DNA of 64,000 nt from Altererythrobacter sp. (GCA_016793865.1 JAEULJ010000007.1:558001-622000); one strand, 5' to 3'; positions 11,375 to 21,451 are shown, counted from the first letter of the stretch. The notes: generated by a model not told the origin, from the letters alone. Numbers and translations: made by a program.

Positions 11375-12157
11375 TCACGTCCTAAGGCGCCAACCCGTCC
11401 GGAATATGAATGCGATTACCAGCGTGCACAGCGCCAGGAAACCCAGGGTCACCCCCAGCGACACGCCGAAACCGACATCACCGGTGCCGTAGAAGGCCCA
11501 GCGCAGCCCGCTGACCAGATAGACGATCGGGTTGAACAGCGCGATCGTGTTCCACGGAGCGGGCAGCATCTCGATCGAGTAGAAGGTGCCGCCAAGGAAG
11601 GTGAGCGGGGTCAGGAACAGCATGGGAATGATCCCCAGCTTCTCGAACCCGTCGGCCCAGACGCCGAGGATGAAGCCGAACAGTGCGAAGGCGGCGGCCA
11701 CCAGGACCACATAGACCAGCGCGATCAGCGGGTGCGCGATCTGGTAATCCACGAACAGCCGCGCCGTCGCCAGGATGATCGCCGTCAGGATCAGGCTCTT
11801 GATCGCGGCCGCGCCGACAAAGCCCAGCAGCGTCTCCACCGTGCCCACCGGCGCGCTCAGCAGCTCGTAAATCGTGCCGGTGAAGCGCGGCATATAGATG
11901 CCGAAGCTCGCGTTGCTGGTGGTCTCGCCCAGAAGGGTGAGCATGAGCAGGCCGGGAATGATGAACGCCGCGTAGTCGACTCCGCCCAGATCGGGCATCT
12001 GCGAGCCGATGGCCGCGCCGAAGACGATGAAATAGAGCGAGGTGGTGAGCACCGGCGCCAGCACCGACTGGAAAGCGGTGCGCATGAAGCGCAGCAGCTC
12101 GAAGGTGAAGATCGACCACGCGCCCCGGGCGTTGAAGATTGCGTTGGGGCCGCTCAT
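11375..12157 (-). CDS. ABC-2 type transporter permease
   Basis: Membrane half of an ABC exporter. The 260-residue product has about six hydrophobic segments and the ABC-2 signature near the fifth (PLTFLGGTFYSIEMLP). It starts with ATGA overlapping the stop of the ATPase gene (12154-12157), so the two are translationally coupled. The substrate cannot be read from the sequence; the family includes drug, lipid-linked sugar and polysaccharide exporters. Confidence 0.88.
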   Translation of the reverse strand: MSGPNAIFNARGAWSIFTFELLRFMRTAFQSVLAPVLTTSLYFIVFGAAIGSQMPDLGGVDYAAFIIPGLLMLTLLGETTSNASFGIYMPRFTGTIYELLSAPVGTVETLLGFVGAAAIKSLILTAIILATARLFVDYQIAHPLIALVYVVLVAAAFALFGFILGVWADGFEKLGIIPMLFLTPLTFLGGTFYSIEMLPAPWNTIALFNPIVYLVSGLRWAFYGTGDVGFGVSLGVTLGFLALCTLVIAFIFRTGWRLRT

Positions 12158-13110
12158 GCCGCCACCTCGCGGCGCTCGATGAGCTGGACGAAGATGTCCT
12201 CCAGGCTGCTCTCGTGGATGTCGATCCCGACATAATCGATCCCGGCCATGATCAGCGCCTTGGTGAGTGCGGCGACTTCAGCCCTGCCCTTGCCGGTGCC
12301 ATCGCCGCCGCGATAGACAAGCAGGCCGCCGTCCCGCTCCAGGTCCACGGGATAGCCCGCCAGCGCCGCCGGCATCTGCGCCAGCGGCGCGGCCAGGGTT
12401 ATATGCGCCTCGGTCCTGCCCAGCCGGGCCATCATCGCAGCCTTCTCGTCGACCATGAGCAGCCGGCCCTTGTCGATGATGCCCACCCGATCGGCCATTT
12501 CCTGGGCCTCCTCGATATAGTGGGTGGTCAGGATCACGGTGACGCCCTTGTCGCGCAGCGCGCCGATCTGGCGCCACATGTCCTTGCGCAGTTCCACATC
12601 GACGCCCGCGGTGGGCTCGTCCAGGAACAGCAGCTCCGGCTCGTGCGCCAGCGCCTTGGCGATCAGCACGCGGCGCTTCATCCCGCCCGAAAGGTTGCGG
12701 ATCTGCGTATCGCGCTTGTCCCACAGGCTCAGCGAGCGAAGGATTTCCTCGATCCGGGCCGCGTCGGGGGCGAGGCCGAACAAGCCGCGCGAGTATTTGA
12801 CTGTGCGGATGACCGGCTCGAACATGTCCGTGGCCATTTCCTGCGGCACCAGCCCGATGCGGCGGCGCGCGGCGCGCCAGTCCCGCTCCAGATCGTGGCC
12901 GAAGGCGAACATGGTGCCCGCGCTTGGCCGAACCAGCCCGCACACCGCACCGATCAGCGTGGTCTTGCCCGCACCGTTGGGGCCCAGCAGCGCGAAGATT
13001 TCGCCCTTGCGGATGGCGAGGTCGACCCCGTCGAGCGCCTTGAGACCACCCTGGTATGTCTTGCAAAGCCCGCGAATATCGAGAATCGGATCGTCCACGC
13101 GCGGCACCAT
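12154..13110 (-). CDS. ABC transporter ATP-binding protein
   Basis: Drives export with the permease encoded directly downstream. The 318-residue product has the Walker A motif GPNGAGKTT, the LSGGMKRR signature, the Walker B stretch LLFLDEPTAGVD and an H-loop in LTTHYIEEAQE, and resembles the DrrA/NodI-like subfamily. About 80 residues follow the core, as is common there. I start at ATG 13110 (MVPRVDDPILD); the frame stays open further upstream, but that sequence is antisense to the cupin gene and not protein-like. The cupin gene diverges from here. Confidence 0.9.
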   Translation of the reverse strand: MVPRVDDPILDIRGLCKTYQGGLKALDGVDLAIRKGEIFALLGPNGAGKTTLIGAVCGLVRPSAGTMFAFGHDLERDWRAARRRIGLVPQEMATDMFEPVIRTVKYSRGLFGLAPDAARIEEILRSLSLWDKRDTQIRNLSGGMKRRVLIAKALAHEPELLFLDEPTAGVDVELRKDMWRQIGALRDKGVTVILTTHYIEEAQEMADRVGIIDKGRLLMVDEKAAMMARLGRTEAHITLAAPLAQMPAALAGYPVDLERDGGLLVYRGGDGTGKGRAEVAALTKALIMAGIDYVGIDIHESSLEDIFVQLIERREVAA

Positions 13111-13161
13111 GACGAGCGCCGGAGCGAATGCAAGCGCGCGGACTGCGGCAAGGAGTGTGGC

Positions 13162-13557
13162 ATGAAGGGATATCACGACAACATCGAAACGGCGACCGAG
13201 GCGAACGATAAGTTCCGCAAGGTGCTCTACACCGGCCACAACCTCCAGCTCGTGCTCATGAGCCTGAAGCCGGGCGAGGAGATCGGGGCCGAAATCCACG
13301 ACGACCGCGACCAGTTCTTCCGCTTCGAGGCGGGCGCCGGCGAAGTGGATATCGACGACAACACCTATCGCGTGAAGGCCGACGACGCAGTGATCGTGCC
13401 GCAGGGCGCACGGCACAACGTCCGCAACACCGGCAGCGAGCCGCTCAGGATGTACACGCTCTACGGCCCCCCGGAGCATGTGGACGGAAAGGTCCACGAA
13501 ACCAAGGCGGACGCCGACGGCGATGAGGAACATTTCGACGGGAAGACAACCGAATAA
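13162..13557 (+). CDS. Cupin-domain protein
   Basis: The 131-residue product has a single cupin barrel. Motif 1 is around GEEIGAEIHDDRDQFFRFE, where EIHDDRDQF supplies the His and acidic ligands, and motif 2 is around VPQGARHNVRNTG. Such proteins bind a divalent metal and are often isomerases or small-molecule sensors; no specific reaction can be assigned. aaggag at 13150-13155 fixes ATG 13162. The C-terminus is acidic. The gene converges on queA with a 9-base gap. Confidence 0.85.
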   Translation: MKGYHDNIETATEANDKFRKVLYTGHNLQLVLMSLKPGEEIGAEIHDDRDQFFRFEAGAGEVDIDDNTYRVKADDAVIVPQGARHNVRNTGSEPLRMYTLYGPPEHVDGKVHETKADADGDEEHFDGKTTE

Positions 13558-13566
13558 CGGCGACAC

Positions 13567-14595
13567 CTAAGGCAGTAGCAGGCTCGAATCCCCGTAGCTG
13601 TAGAAACGGTACTCGCTTGCGATCGCGTGTGCGTAGGCGGCCTGCATCCGCTCGCGGCCCATCAGCGCGCTCACCAGCATGAACAGCGTCGATCTGGGGA
13701 GGTGGAAATTCGTCATCAGCCCGTCCACGGCGCGGAAGCGGTATCCGGGGGTGATGAAGATCGCCGTATCGCCATCGAAGGCGCGGATGGCGCCGTCGGT
13801 GTCTGCGGCGCTTTCGAGCAGGCGCAGGCTGGTGGTGCCCACCGCGATCACCCGCCCTCCGGCGGCGCGCGCCGCGTTGAGCCGGGCGGCGGTGTCCGCC
13901 TCGATCCGCCCCCATTCGCTGTGCATCGCGTGATCGGCGGTGTCCTCCGCCTTGACCGGGAGAAAGGTGCCGGCACCCACGTGAAGCGTCAGAACTTCTC
14001 TATCAATTCCAGCTTCTTGCAAGGCAAACATGAGGTCTGATGTGAAGTGCAGTGCGGCCGTAGGCGCGGCGACGGCCCCGTCTCGCGCCGCGAACATCGT
14101 CTGGTAGTCGCTGCGATCGGCCTCGTCCACGCCGCGACGCTGGGCGATATAGGGTGGCAGAGGCATGGTCCCGGCGCGCTCGAGCAGCAGTTCCACCGGC
14201 TCCTCGCCCCCGAAAGCCAGCGTCCAGCTACCGTCCGCGTGGCGTTGCTCGGCGATCGCCTCGACGCCGTGGGCGAAGGCGATGCGATCTCCCTCGCGCA
14301 GCCGCTTGCCGTTGCGGACGAAGGCCTGCCAGCGCCTGAGGTCGATACGCTTGTGCAGCGTGGCGCCTATCTTCGCCTCTCCCCGCCGGCCTTCGAGCTG
14401 CGCGGGGATCACGCGGGTATCGTTGAACACCAGCACATCGCCGCGGCGCAGGATGCGGGACAGGTCGCGCACCCCGGCGTCCTCGAAGAGGCCGCTCGGC
14501 CGCACCACCAGCATCCGCGCACTGTCGCGCGGGGCCGCGGGTCGCAGCGCGATCCGCTCGGCAGGGAGATCGAAATCGAAGAGGTCGACGCGCAT
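13567..14595 (-). CDS. queA: S-adenosylmethionine:tRNA ribosyltransferase-isomerase QueA
   Basis: Transfers ribose from SAM to preQ1-tRNA to make epoxyqueuosine. The 342-residue product is full length, with the N-terminal VDLFDFDLP and PRDSARMLV blocks and the C-terminal [20 protein letters not shown] 14595 gives the canonical [11 protein letters not shown] start. It is the last gene of a leftward run and converges on the cupin gene. A stretch near 13986-14045 uses several codons that are rare in this genome (TTG, CAA, GGA, ATT, AGA). Confidence 0.96.
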   Translation of the reverse strand: MRVDLFDFDLPAERIALRPAAPRDSARMLVVRPSGLFEDAGVRDLSRILRRGDVLVFNDTRVIPAQLEGRRGEAKIGATLHKRIDLRRWQAFVRNGKRLREGDRIAFAHGVEAIAEQRHADGSWTLAFGGEEPVELLLERAGTMPLPPYIAQRRGVDEADRSDYQTMFAARDGAVAAPTAALHFTSDLMFALQEAGIDREVLTLHVGAGTFLPVKAEDTADHAMHSEWGRIEADTAARLNAARAAGGRVIAVGTTSLRLLESAADTDGAIRAFDGDTAIFITPGYRFRAVDGLMTNFHLPRSTLFMLVSALMGRERMQAAYAHAIASEYRFYSYGDSSLLLP

Positions 14596-14623
14596 CGGAT
14601 GGCGTCCCCGGTTCCGGGAAGGG

Positions 14624-15328
14624 TTACTGACCGATCGGCTTGTTGAGATCGTCGGCCGTGATCGCGGGTGCCGACGCGGGCGTAGTGGCCGCGGGCGCGG
14701 GCTTGTTCTCGCTGGCCAGCGACGCCTGCACGATCCGCGTCGGGTTCGCGGGTGGCTCGCCCCGCTGGACGGCATCCACGGCGGCCATGTTGTCGATCAC
14801 GCGGCCGAACACAGTGTATTTCTTGTCCAGGCTGAAGCGCGGATAGAACACGATGAAGAACTGGCTGTTCGCGCTGTCTTCGGTGGCGGCGCGCGCCATC
14901 GAGACGGTGCCGCGCAAATGCGGCTGAGGATTGAATTCGGCCTTGAGGTCGGGAAGCTCCGATCCGCCCTGCCCCGTGCCGGTCGGATCGCCGGTCTGCG
15001 CCATGAACCCGTCGATCACGCGGTGGAAGATCACATTGTTGTAGAAACCCTTCTGCGCGAGCTCCTTGACCCGCGCGACATGCTCGGGCGCCCATTGCGG
15101 CATCAGGCGGATCTGGACCCGCTGTCCGTTGGAAAGATCGAGCACGAGGATGTTCTCGCGATCCTGGGTGAGATCGAAATTGACAGGGGTGTAGGCGCCC
15201 GTGCCGACGACCGGCGCGGGCGCTTCGGCCGCAGCGGCCTTGCGGCTGCCGAGAGCCTGCGCGGGGGCACCGGCAAGCGCGCCAGCCAGAGCGGCAAGGG
15301 TCAGGTACGCGAAGGGAGCCTTGAGCAT
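14624..15328 (-). CDS. Periplasmic peptidyl-prolyl cis-trans isomerase (cyclophilin type)
   Basis: Speeds up proline isomerisation during folding of exported proteins. The 234-residue product has a signal peptide (about residues 1-25, ending in AQA) and a cyclophilin domain at about 53-205, with the catalytic-Arg motif [19 protein letters not shown] and the GTVSMARA and NSQFFIV strands. An Ala/Pro-rich tail ends the protein. queA starts 28 bases downstream. Confidence 0.93.
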   Translation of the reverse strand: MLKAPFAYLTLAALAGALAGAPAQALGSRKAAAAEAPAPVVGTGAYTPVNFDLTQDRENILVLDLSNGQRVQIRLMPQWAPEHVARVKELAQKGFYNNVIFHRVIDGFMAQTGDPTGTGQGGSELPDLKAEFNPQPHLRGTVSMARAATEDSANSQFFIVFYPRFSLDKKYTVFGRVIDNMAAVDAVQRGEPPANPTRIVQASLASENKPAPAATTPASAPAITADDLNKPIGQ

Positions 15329-15408
15329 CGAAAGTCCGTCAATCGGGAAAGGAAAATGCCCGCGCCGTCTAGCATGGCGCGCTGTCGGCGCAATGAATAG
15401 CTCGCACC

Positions 15409-15939
15409 CTATCCCTGCGCCCCGAAACGGCCCAGCGTAGCGACGCGGTCGACCACGTCCTGGCGCACAGCCGGGGTGACGAAGCGTCCGATGTCCCCGC
15501 CGTAAAGTGCGATCTCCTTCACCAGCTTGCTGGCGATGGGCTGAAGCGAGACGTCGGCCATCAGGAAGACCGTGTCGATACGCGGGTTGAGCTGCCGGTT
15601 CATGCCGGTGAGCTGGTACTCATACTCGAAGTCGGTCACCCCGCGGATGCCACGCACCACCATCGATGCCCCCTGCCCCTCGGCAAAATCCATCAGCAGC
15701 GAATTGAAGCCGACCACACGCAGGTTCGTGCAGCCCAGCGCGGCGACTTCGCGCGTGACCATCGCGATCCGCTCCGCATCGGAGAACATGGGCGATTTGG
15801 CGGCATTGGTGGTGACGCCGATAATGAGCTCGTCCACCAGCCGGGCACCACGCGCGATGATATCCATGTGCCCCAGCGTGATGGGGTCGAAAGTGCCGGG
15901 GTAGACCCCGATGCGCCGGGCGGGAGCAGGCGCGCTCAC
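15409..15939 (-). CDS. coaD: Pantetheine-phosphate adenylyltransferase
   Basis: Penultimate step of coenzyme A synthesis: adenylates 4'-phosphopantetheine. The 176-residue product has the nucleotidyltransferase signature YPGTFDPITLGHMDII (T/HxGH type) and RGIRGVTDFEYEYQL, and is slightly longer than usual through its first dozen residues. The GTG start at 15939 overlaps the stop of the upstream prenyl diphosphate synthase (GTGA, 15936-15939), which supports this start. Confidence 0.95.
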   Translation of the reverse strand: MSAPAPARRIGVYPGTFDPITLGHMDIIARGARLVDELIIGVTTNAAKSPMFSDAERIAMVTREVAALGCTNLRVVGFNSLLMDFAEGQGASMVVRGIRGVTDFEYEYQLTGMNRQLNPRIDTVFLMADVSLQPIASKLVKEIALYGGDIGRFVTPAVRQDVVDRVATLGRFGAQG

Positions 15940-16850
15940 CGGTCGCGCTCCGCTATGAAACGAGCCAGCGCCTGGAGCAGCGCCGCCTCCTCGCCGAAGC
16001 CGGAGAGATGCGCCGCCGCCTGCTCGACCAGCATTTCCGCCTGCTGGCGCGCCTTGTCCGGCCCCATCAGCGTCACGAAGGTGGCCTTGCCGGCCCCGGC
16101 ATCCTTGCGCAGCGCCTTGCCGGCCAGCCCGGCGTCGCCCTCCACGTCGAGGAGATCGTCGGCGATCTGGAAGGCGAGCCCGATGTCGCGGGCATAAGCG
16201 CGCAGCGGACCGCGCCCTTCGGGCGGAACACGGCCCAGTATGGCCCCCATCTCGACGCTGGCGGCAAGCAGCGCGCCGGTCTTGAGCTGCTGCAGCCGCG
16301 TGACCTGCGCGAGATCGTAAGCGGCGTCTTCTGCCATCATGTCCATCATCTGGCCGCCCGCCATGCCCTCGTGCCCGCTCGCCCGCGCTAGGCAGGCGAC
16401 GAGTTCGGCACGGACGAAGGGATCGGTGCTGGTATCGGGTTGGGTCAGGATGTCGAAAGCGAGCGCATGGAGCGAATCGCCCGCCAGCACCGCCGTCGCC
16501 TCGTCGAAGGCCTTGTGCACGGTCGGCTTGCCGTGCCGCAGCGCGTCGTCGTCCATGCAGGGAAGATCGTCGTGGATCAGCGAATAGCAATGGATCGCCT
16601 CCACCGCGCAGCCGGCATTCACCGCGGCGGTGCGCGCGACACCGAACAGTTCGGCTGTGGCGGCGAGGAGGAGCGGCCGCACCCGCTTGCCACCGCCGAT
16701 GGCGGCATGGCGCATGGCTTCCACCAATCGCGCGCGGCCATCGGGCGGAACCGGGAGAAAAGCGTCGAAAGCGCTGTCGATCTCGGCCTGGATGCGCGCG
16801 AAGGCGGACGTCAGCGGATCATTCGCCAGCACCTGCGCCACGGTGATCAT
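15936..16850 (-). CDS. ispA: Short-chain polyprenyl (probably farnesyl) diphosphate synthase
   Basis: Condenses IPP with allylic diphosphates to supply quinones, carotenoids or undecaprenyl phosphate. The 304-residue product has the first Asp-rich motif DDLPCMDDD, preceded by an aromatic residue (YSLIH) as in farnesyl-type enzymes, and the second motif DDLLD. It starts within the stop codon of xseB (ATGA, 16847-16850). Chain length is inferred only from the residue before the first motif and the IspA-like size, so a geranylgeranyl product is not excluded. Confidence 0.9.
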   Translation of the reverse strand: MITVAQVLANDPLTSAFARIQAEIDSAFDAFLPVPPDGRARLVEAMRHAAIGGGKRVRPLLLAATAELFGVARTAAVNAGCAVEAIHCYSLIHDDLPCMDDDALRHGKPTVHKAFDEATAVLAGDSLHALAFDILTQPDTSTDPFVRAELVACLARASGHEGMAGGQMMDMMAEDAAYDLAQVTRLQQLKTGALLAASVEMGAILGRVPPEGRGPLRAYARDIGLAFQIADDLLDVEGDAGLAGKALRKDAGAGKATFVTLMGPDKARQQAEMLVEQAAAHLSGFGEEAALLQALARFIAERDR

Positions 16851-17110
16851 GCCCCGCCGTCGAAGGGCGCGGTGCCCGCCGGCCGGCCGTCGGCGCCCTG
16901 CACGATGGTGTCGATCCTGGCCTGCGCCGCATCGAGCCGCGCCTGGCAGTGCGCGCGCAGCGCCTCCCCGCGTTCATACAGCGCGATGCTCTCGTCCAGT
17001 GTCGCTTCGCCACCTTCGAGCCGGCGCACGACCTGCTCCAGCGCGCGCAGCGCATCCTCGAAGCTCAAATCGCCGATCGCGGCCTGTCCCTCATCCATCG
17101 CCGCGAGCAA
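16847..17110 (-). CDS. xseB: Exodeoxyribonuclease VII small subunit
   Basis: Helical partner of XseA in the single-strand exonuclease VII. The 87-residue product shows the family pattern [33 protein letters not shown] near its middle. It overlaps ispA by four bases, the common xseB-ispA arrangement. The gene diverges from purL across a 78-base gap. Confidence 0.94.
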   Translation of the reverse strand: MLAAMDEGQAAIGDLSFEDALRALEQVVRRLEGGEATLDESIALYERGEALRAHCQARLDAAQARIDTIVQGADGRPAGTAPFDGGA

Positions 17111-17188
17111 TGGCCGCAGCGTGTTTGCGGGTCAAGAAATCGCTGCGCGCACTGGCGATGGTGCCGCGCGCCCGCTAAGCGCGCGGCC

Positions 17189-19411
17189 ATGAGCGCAATC
17201 ACTCCCGAAATCGTCGAACAGCATGGCCTCAGCCCCGAGGAATACGAGCGGGTGCTTCACGCGCTCGGGCGCGAGCCCAACCTGGTCGAGCTCGGCATCT
17301 TCTCGGTCATGTGGTCGGAGCATTGCAGCTACAAGAGCTCGCGCCTGCACCTCAAGAAGCTGCCGACCGAGGCGCCGTGGGTGATCTGCGGCCCGGGCGA
17401 GAACGCCGGCGTGATCGACATCGGGGATGGCCAGGCCGCGATCTTCAAGATGGAATCGCACAACCACCCCTCCTACATCGAGCCTTACCAAGGCGCGGCG
17501 ACGGGCGTGGGTGGCATTTTGCGCGACGTGTTCACCATGGGCGCGCGGCCCATCGCCAACGCCAATGCTTTGCGTTTCGGGCGGCCCGAGCACCCCAAGA
17601 TGAAGCACCTCGTCAAGGGCGTGGTCGCGGGCATCGGCGGCTACGGCAATTGCGTGGGAGTGCCGACGGTGGCGGGGGAAACGAACTTCCACCCAGCCTA
17701 TGACGGCAACATCCTCGTCAACGCCATGACCGTGGGCGTCGCCGATGCCGACAAGATCTTCTATTCGGCGGCGACGGGCGTGGGCAATCCGATCGTCTAT
17801 GTCGGCAGCAAGACCGGGCGCGACGGCATCCACGGAGCCACAATGGCGAGCGCCGATTTCGGCGAGGATGCCGAGGCCAAGCGGCCCACCGTCCAGGTGG
17901 GCGATCCCTTCACCGAGAAGCTACTGATCGAGGCGTGCCTGGAACTGATGGCGACCGACGCCATCGTCGCCATACAGGACATGGGCGCGGCGGGACTGAC
18001 CTCCAGCAGCGTCGAGATGGCGACCAACGGCAAGGCCGGCATCCGCCTGGTAATGGACAACGTCCCCTGCCGCGAGGAGGGCATGACGCCCTATGAGATG
18101 ATGCTGAGCGAGAGCCAGGAGCGGATGCTCATGGTGCTGAAGCCCGGCAAGGAGCCGATGGCGGAGGCGATCTTCAAGAAGTGGGAGCTCGATTTCGCGG
18201 TGATCGGTGAGGTCACCGATACCGGCCACATGGTGCTCGAATGGCAGGGCGAGGTGGTCTGCGACATCCCGCTCGGGCCCCTCGCCGCCGACGCCCCGCT
18301 CTACGACCGACCCTATCTGTCGAAAGAGGAATACAAGGCCTGGGCGCAGGTGAAGCCGCTCGGCGACATTCCCCAGAGCACCGACATCGGTGCCGATCTG
18401 CTCAAGCTGATGGCCAGCCCCGCCCTCGCCTCCAAGCGCTGGATTTACGAGCAGTACGACCGCCAGGTCGGCGGCGACACGCTCCAGACCGGAGGCGATG
18501 CCGGCGTGGTGCGCGTCCACGGCACGAAGAAGGCGCTGGCGATCACCACCGACTGCACCCCGCGCTACGTCTATGCCGACCCCTACGAAGGCGGCAAGCA
18601 GGCCATCGCCGAGGCCTACCGCAACCTCTGCGCCGTCGGCGCGCGGCCGCTGGCGGTGACCAACTGCCTCAACTTCGCCAACCCCCAGCGGCCCGAGATC
18701 ATGGCGCAACTGGTCCACGCCCTCGAGGGCATGGGCGAAGCCTGCCGCGCGCTCGACTTCCCGATCGTGAGCGGCAACGTCAGCCTCTACAACGAAAGCA
18801 AGGCAACCGGCGGCGGCAGCGCGATCCTGCCCACGCCGGCGATCGGGGGCGTGGGGCTGATCGACGATTATGCGAAGATGATGACCTTGAACGGGATGCA
18901 AGAGGGCGACGAGGTTTACATCGTCGGGCGTGACTTGGTTGGGCAACTAGGCCAGTCCTTGTGGCTCAGAGAAGTTTGCGGGCGCGAGCACGGCCCTCCT
19001 CCTCCTGTTGATCTCTCTGACGAGCTGGCGATTGGAACCGGCATCAGGCGGGCGATCGAGAAGGGTGTCGTATCGGCCATACATGACATTTCGGATGGGG
19101 GGCTTCTTGTCGCAGCGGCCGAAATGTCGCTGGCAGCCGGTATCGGAATGGGTATCGAAAACTATAACGACCACTTGGCCGACTTCGCTTTCGCTTTTGG
19201 TGAAGATCAGGGCCGCTACCTTGTCACCACCAATTCGTTTGTTGAGCTTTGCGAAGCGATTGGAGAAATCAGGGGCGAGAAGGTGCCCGTTCATTTTGCT
19301 GGGTTCGTGGGGGGGACATCGCTTCGAATCGTGGATGCCGGAGTGCACGTCGAGCTATCCGACCTTCGCGCCGCCAACGAGCGTTTCTTCCGCGAGTGGA
19401 TGGAAGGGTGA
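17189..19411 (+). CDS. purL: Phosphoribosylformylglycinamidine synthase subunit PurL
   Basis: ATP-dependent synthetase subunit of de novo purine synthesis; it needs separate PurQ and PurS partners, which are not in this window. The 740-residue product is the small PurL type, with [12 protein letters not shown] near the N-terminus, [12 protein letters not shown], the [20 protein letters not shown] block and the second half-repeat with [13 protein letters not shown]. The start at ATG 17189 gives the standard [14 protein letters not shown]. From about 18890 to 19375 codon choice shifts toward A/T-ending and rare codons. The stop overlaps the GTG start of the DUF72 gene. Confidence 0.97.
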   Translation: MSAITPEIVEQHGLSPEEYERVLHALGREPNLVELGIFSVMWSEHCSYKSSRLHLKKLPTEAPWVICGPGENAGVIDIGDGQAAIFKMESHNHPSYIEPYQGAATGVGGILRDVFTMGARPIANANALRFGRPEHPKMKHLVKGVVAGIGGYGNCVGVPTVAGETNFHPAYDGNILVNAMTVGVADADKIFYSAATGVGNPIVYVGSKTGRDGIHGATMASADFGEDAEAKRPTVQVGDPFTEKLLIEACLELMATDAIVAIQDMGAAGLTSSSVEMATNGKAGIRLVMDNVPCREEGMTPYEMMLSESQERMLMVLKPGKEPMAEAIFKKWELDFAVIGEVTDTGHMVLEWQGEVVCDIPLGPLAADAPLYDRPYLSKEEYKAWAQVKPLGDIPQSTDIGADLLKLMASPALASKRWIYEQYDRQVGGDTLQTGGDAGVVRVHGTKKALAITTDCTPRYVYADPYEGGKQAIAEAYRNLCAVGARPLAVTNCLNFANPQRPEIMAQLVHALEGMGEACRALDFPIVSGNVSLYNESKATGGGSAILPTPAIGGVGLIDDYAKMMTLNGMQEGDEVYIVGRDLVGQLGQSLWLREVCGREHGPPPPVDLSDELAIGTGIRRAIEKGVVSAIHDISDGGLLVAAAEMSLAAGIGMGIENYNDHLADFAFAFGEDQGRYLVTTNSFVELCEAIGEIRGEKVPVHFAGFVGGTSLRIVDAGVHVELSDLRAANERFFREWMEG

Positions 19412-20145
19412 CCATCCGCGTCGGCGTCGGGGGGTGGACCTACGAGCCGTGGCGAGGGGTATTTTACCCCGAGGGGTTGGCGCAGAAGCGCGAGCTGGAA
19501 TATGCCGCGCAGCAGCTCACCGCGATCGAAATCAACGCGACCTATTATGGGCGGCAGAAGTCGCAAAGCTGGCGCAATTGGGCGGCGGCGGTTCCGGCGG
19601 GGTTCGTATGCAGCCTCAAGGCCTCGCGATATTGCACGCAGCGCAAACTGCTGGCCGAGAGCGGGGATTCGATCCGCATGTTCCTCGAGCAGGGCTTCAC
19701 CGAGCTGGGCGACAAGCTCGGGCCGATCAACTGGCAGCTCGCCGACAAGAAGAAGTTCGACCGCGAGGATTTCGCGCGCTTCCTCGACCTGATCCCGGGC
19801 GAGCAGGACGGCGTGAAGCTGCGCCACGCGCTCGAGGTTCGCGACGAAAGCTTCGCCGATCCCGCCTTTCTCGACCTCGCCCGCGCGCGGAATATGGCCG
19901 TGATCTTCGCCGACGCCGAGGAATTCCCGCGCATCGAGGAGCAAACCGCCGATTTCACCTACGCCCGCCTCCAGCACAGCGTGGAGGAGATCGAGACCGG
20001 ATACGACGCGGCGGCGCTCGATGAGTGGGCGAAGCAGGCCAAGGTCTGGGCCAAGGGCGGCCGCGACGTCTTCGTCTACTTCATTTCCGGCGCGAAGCTC
20101 CGCAATCCCGCCGCGGCGCGGGCGCTGATCGAGAGGCTGAAGTGA
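19408..20145 (+). CDS. DUF72-family protein
   Basis: The 245-residue product has the DUF72 (YecE-like) TIM-barrel pattern: [19 protein letters not shown] at the N-terminus, EINATYYG, a KLGPINWQL segment, an [10 protein letters not shown] strand and a C-terminal [10 protein letters not shown] block. Its function is unknown; the YecE fold is often found beside DNA or iron-sulphur genes. The GTG start at 19408 sits in the purL stop (GTGA), and its own stop overlaps the next GTG in the same way, so purL-DUF72-DUF3052 look translationally coupled. Confidence 0.88.
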   Translation: MTIRVGVGGWTYEPWRGVFYPEGLAQKRELEYAAQQLTAIEINATYYGRQKSQSWRNWAAAVPAGFVCSLKASRYCTQRKLLAESGDSIRMFLEQGFTELGDKLGPINWQLADKKKFDREDFARFLDLIPGEQDGVKLRHALEVRDESFADPAFLDLARARNMAVIFADAEEFPRIEEQTADFTYARLQHSVEEIETGYDAAALDEWAKQAKVWAKGGRDVFVYFISGAKLRNPAAARALIERLK

Positions 20146-20549
20146 GCAGCGGCTACTCCGCCACTCCGCTGGCCAAGAAGCTCTCGCTGCGCGACGGGCA
20201 GCGGGTATGGTTCTCGGGCATGCCCGAAAGCGTCGCCGACGAGATCGACGAATATGCGCTCGACCTCACCTTCGTCGCCGATCCGGCGGAGGGCGTCGAC
20301 GCCGCGCATATCTTCGTGACCGAGCGCGCGGATATGGCGGCGAAACTCACCGCGTTGCGCGCGCAGATCGCCAGCGACGGCCAGGTGTGGGTAAGCTGGC
20401 CCAAGAAAGCCTCGAAGGTTCCCACCGACATCACCGAGGACACGATCCGCGAGGTTGCGCTGCCGATGGGGTTCGTCGACACCAAGGTCTGCGCGGTGGA
20501 CGATGTCTGGTCGGGCCTCAAGCTGGTGATTCGCAAGGAATTGCGCTGA
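20142..20549 (+). CDS. DUF3052-family protein
   Basis: The 135-residue product begins with the family hallmark GYSATPLAKKLSLRDGQRVWF and ends with a strand-rich domain (VWVSWPKKASK, LVIRKEL). The GTG at 20142 overlaps the preceding stop by four bases. The function of DUF3052 is not known. A promoter region for bfd follows. Confidence 0.82.
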   Translation: MSSGYSATPLAKKLSLRDGQRVWFSGMPESVADEIDEYALDLTFVADPAEGVDAAHIFVTERADMAAKLTALRAQIASDGQVWVSWPKKASKVPTDITEDTIREVALPMGFVDTKVCAVDDVWSGLKLVIRKELR

Positions 20550-20618
20550 AATTCTTGCATCTGCTCCTGCGGAAGCGCGCCGAGCCGGGTGATTCGGCAT
20601 TCGCGGGAGCATCGCCAG

Positions 20619-20658
20619 TGCGAACTGTTCGCATGAAATCACTTGCAACTCGTTCGCA
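20619..20658 (+). promoter_or_regulatory. Two Fur-like operator boxes upstream of bfd
   Basis: A perfect 15-base palindrome, TGCGAAC-T-GTTCGCA (20619-20633), is followed by a second half-matching copy, TGCAACT-C-GTTCGCA (20644-20658), 25 bases further on. The second copy overlaps a plausible promoter (TTGCAA 20643-20648, TATCTA 20665-20670). The shape fits alphaproteobacterial Fur/Mur-type boxes, and the neighbours are iron-storage genes; assignment to Fur is inference. Confidence 0.55.
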
Positions 20659-20677
20659 GTAGCATATCTATCAGGGC

Positions 20678-20875
20678 ATGATCGTTTGCAGTTGCAATGT
20701 GATTCGCGCCGATGAAATCCGCCGCGCCGCGCGTGCCGGGGCGGAGGATTTCGAGGACGCATACGCCCTTCTCGGTTGCAAGGTGCAGTGCGGCGGTTGC
20801 GAGGAACACGCAGAAGCAATCCTCACCTGCGAACGGGCTTGCCAGCGCCTCGCATTCGCACCCTGCGCCGCCTGA
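20678..20875 (+). CDS. bfd: Bacterioferritin-associated ferredoxin
   Basis: Small [2Fe-2S] protein that reduces the bacterioferritin core so that iron is released. The 65-residue product has the four-cysteine pattern of the family: MIVCSCN at the start (Cys4, Cys6) and GCKVQCGGC near the middle. Length is standard. It lies just upstream of bfr on the same strand, with Fur-like boxes in front of both genes. Confidence 0.93.
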   Translation: MIVCSCNVIRADEIRRAARAGAEDFEDAYALLGCKVQCGGCEEHAEAILTCERACQRLAFAPCAA

Positions 20876-20876
20876 T

Positions 20877-20891
20877 TGCACACCGTTCGCA
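20877..20891 (+). promoter_or_regulatory. Third Fur-like box, upstream of bfr
   Basis: TGCACAC-C-GTTCGCA repeats the exact right half (GTTCGCA) and spacing of the two boxes before bfd. It starts two bases after the bfd stop, 72 bases before the bfr start. Confidence 0.4.
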
Positions 20892-20962
20892 GCGAGTCGC
20901 TTTCACTGGCCTTTTGACCTTTCCGGCGCTCTATACGCGGCAAGCAAACAAGGAGCCGCGCC

Positions 20963-21451
20963 ATGAAGGGCGACGCGAAGGTCATCGAGTTTCTCAACGA
21001 GGCGCTCACCAACGAACTCACCGCCACCAATCAGTACTGGCTGCATTACCGCATGCTGGATCACTGGGGCGTCACCCATCTCGCGAAGTACGAGCGCAAG
21101 GAATCCATCGAGGAGATGCAGCACGCCGACAAGCTGGCGGAGCGCATCCTGTTCCTCGACGGTCTCCCCAATTTCCAGCGCATCGGCGCGCTGCGGATCG
21201 GTGACAGCGTGCCCGAGATCCTCGCCGCCGATCTGGCGCTGGAGGGCGAGGCCATCCCCCTGCTGCGCGATGCCATCCAACATTGCGAGAGCGTGCGCGA
21301 CTATGTCACCCGCGACCTGTTCCGCTCGATCCTCGACAACGAGGAGGAGCATGTCGACTTCATCGAAAAGCAGCAGGAGCTGATCGAGAAGATGGGCCTG
21401 CAGAACTACATCCAGCTCCAGACCCATCCGGCGGACGAATCGCACGGATAG
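20963..21451 (+). CDS. bfr: Bacterioferritin
   Basis: Forms the 24-subunit iron-storage shell with haem between subunit pairs. In the 162-residue product all six ferroxidase ligands are present (Glu18, Glu51, His54, Glu94, Glu127, His130), as is the haem ligand Met52, so this is a haem-containing bacterioferritin and not a plain ferritin. aaggag lies before the ATG at 20963. Regulation by the boxes upstream is likely. Confidence 0.97.
   Translation: MKGDAKVIEFLNEALTNELTATNQYWLHYRMLDHWGVTHLAKYERKESIEEMQHADKLAERILFLDGLPNFQRIGALRIGDSVPEILAADLALEGEAIPLLRDAIQHCESVRDYVTRDLFRSILDNEEEHVDFIEKQQELIEKMGLQNYIQLQTHPADESHG

Noticed and set aside
20914..20937. TTGACC...TATACG as a bfr promoter
   Set aside because: The spacer is only 12 bases, too short for a sigma-70 promoter.
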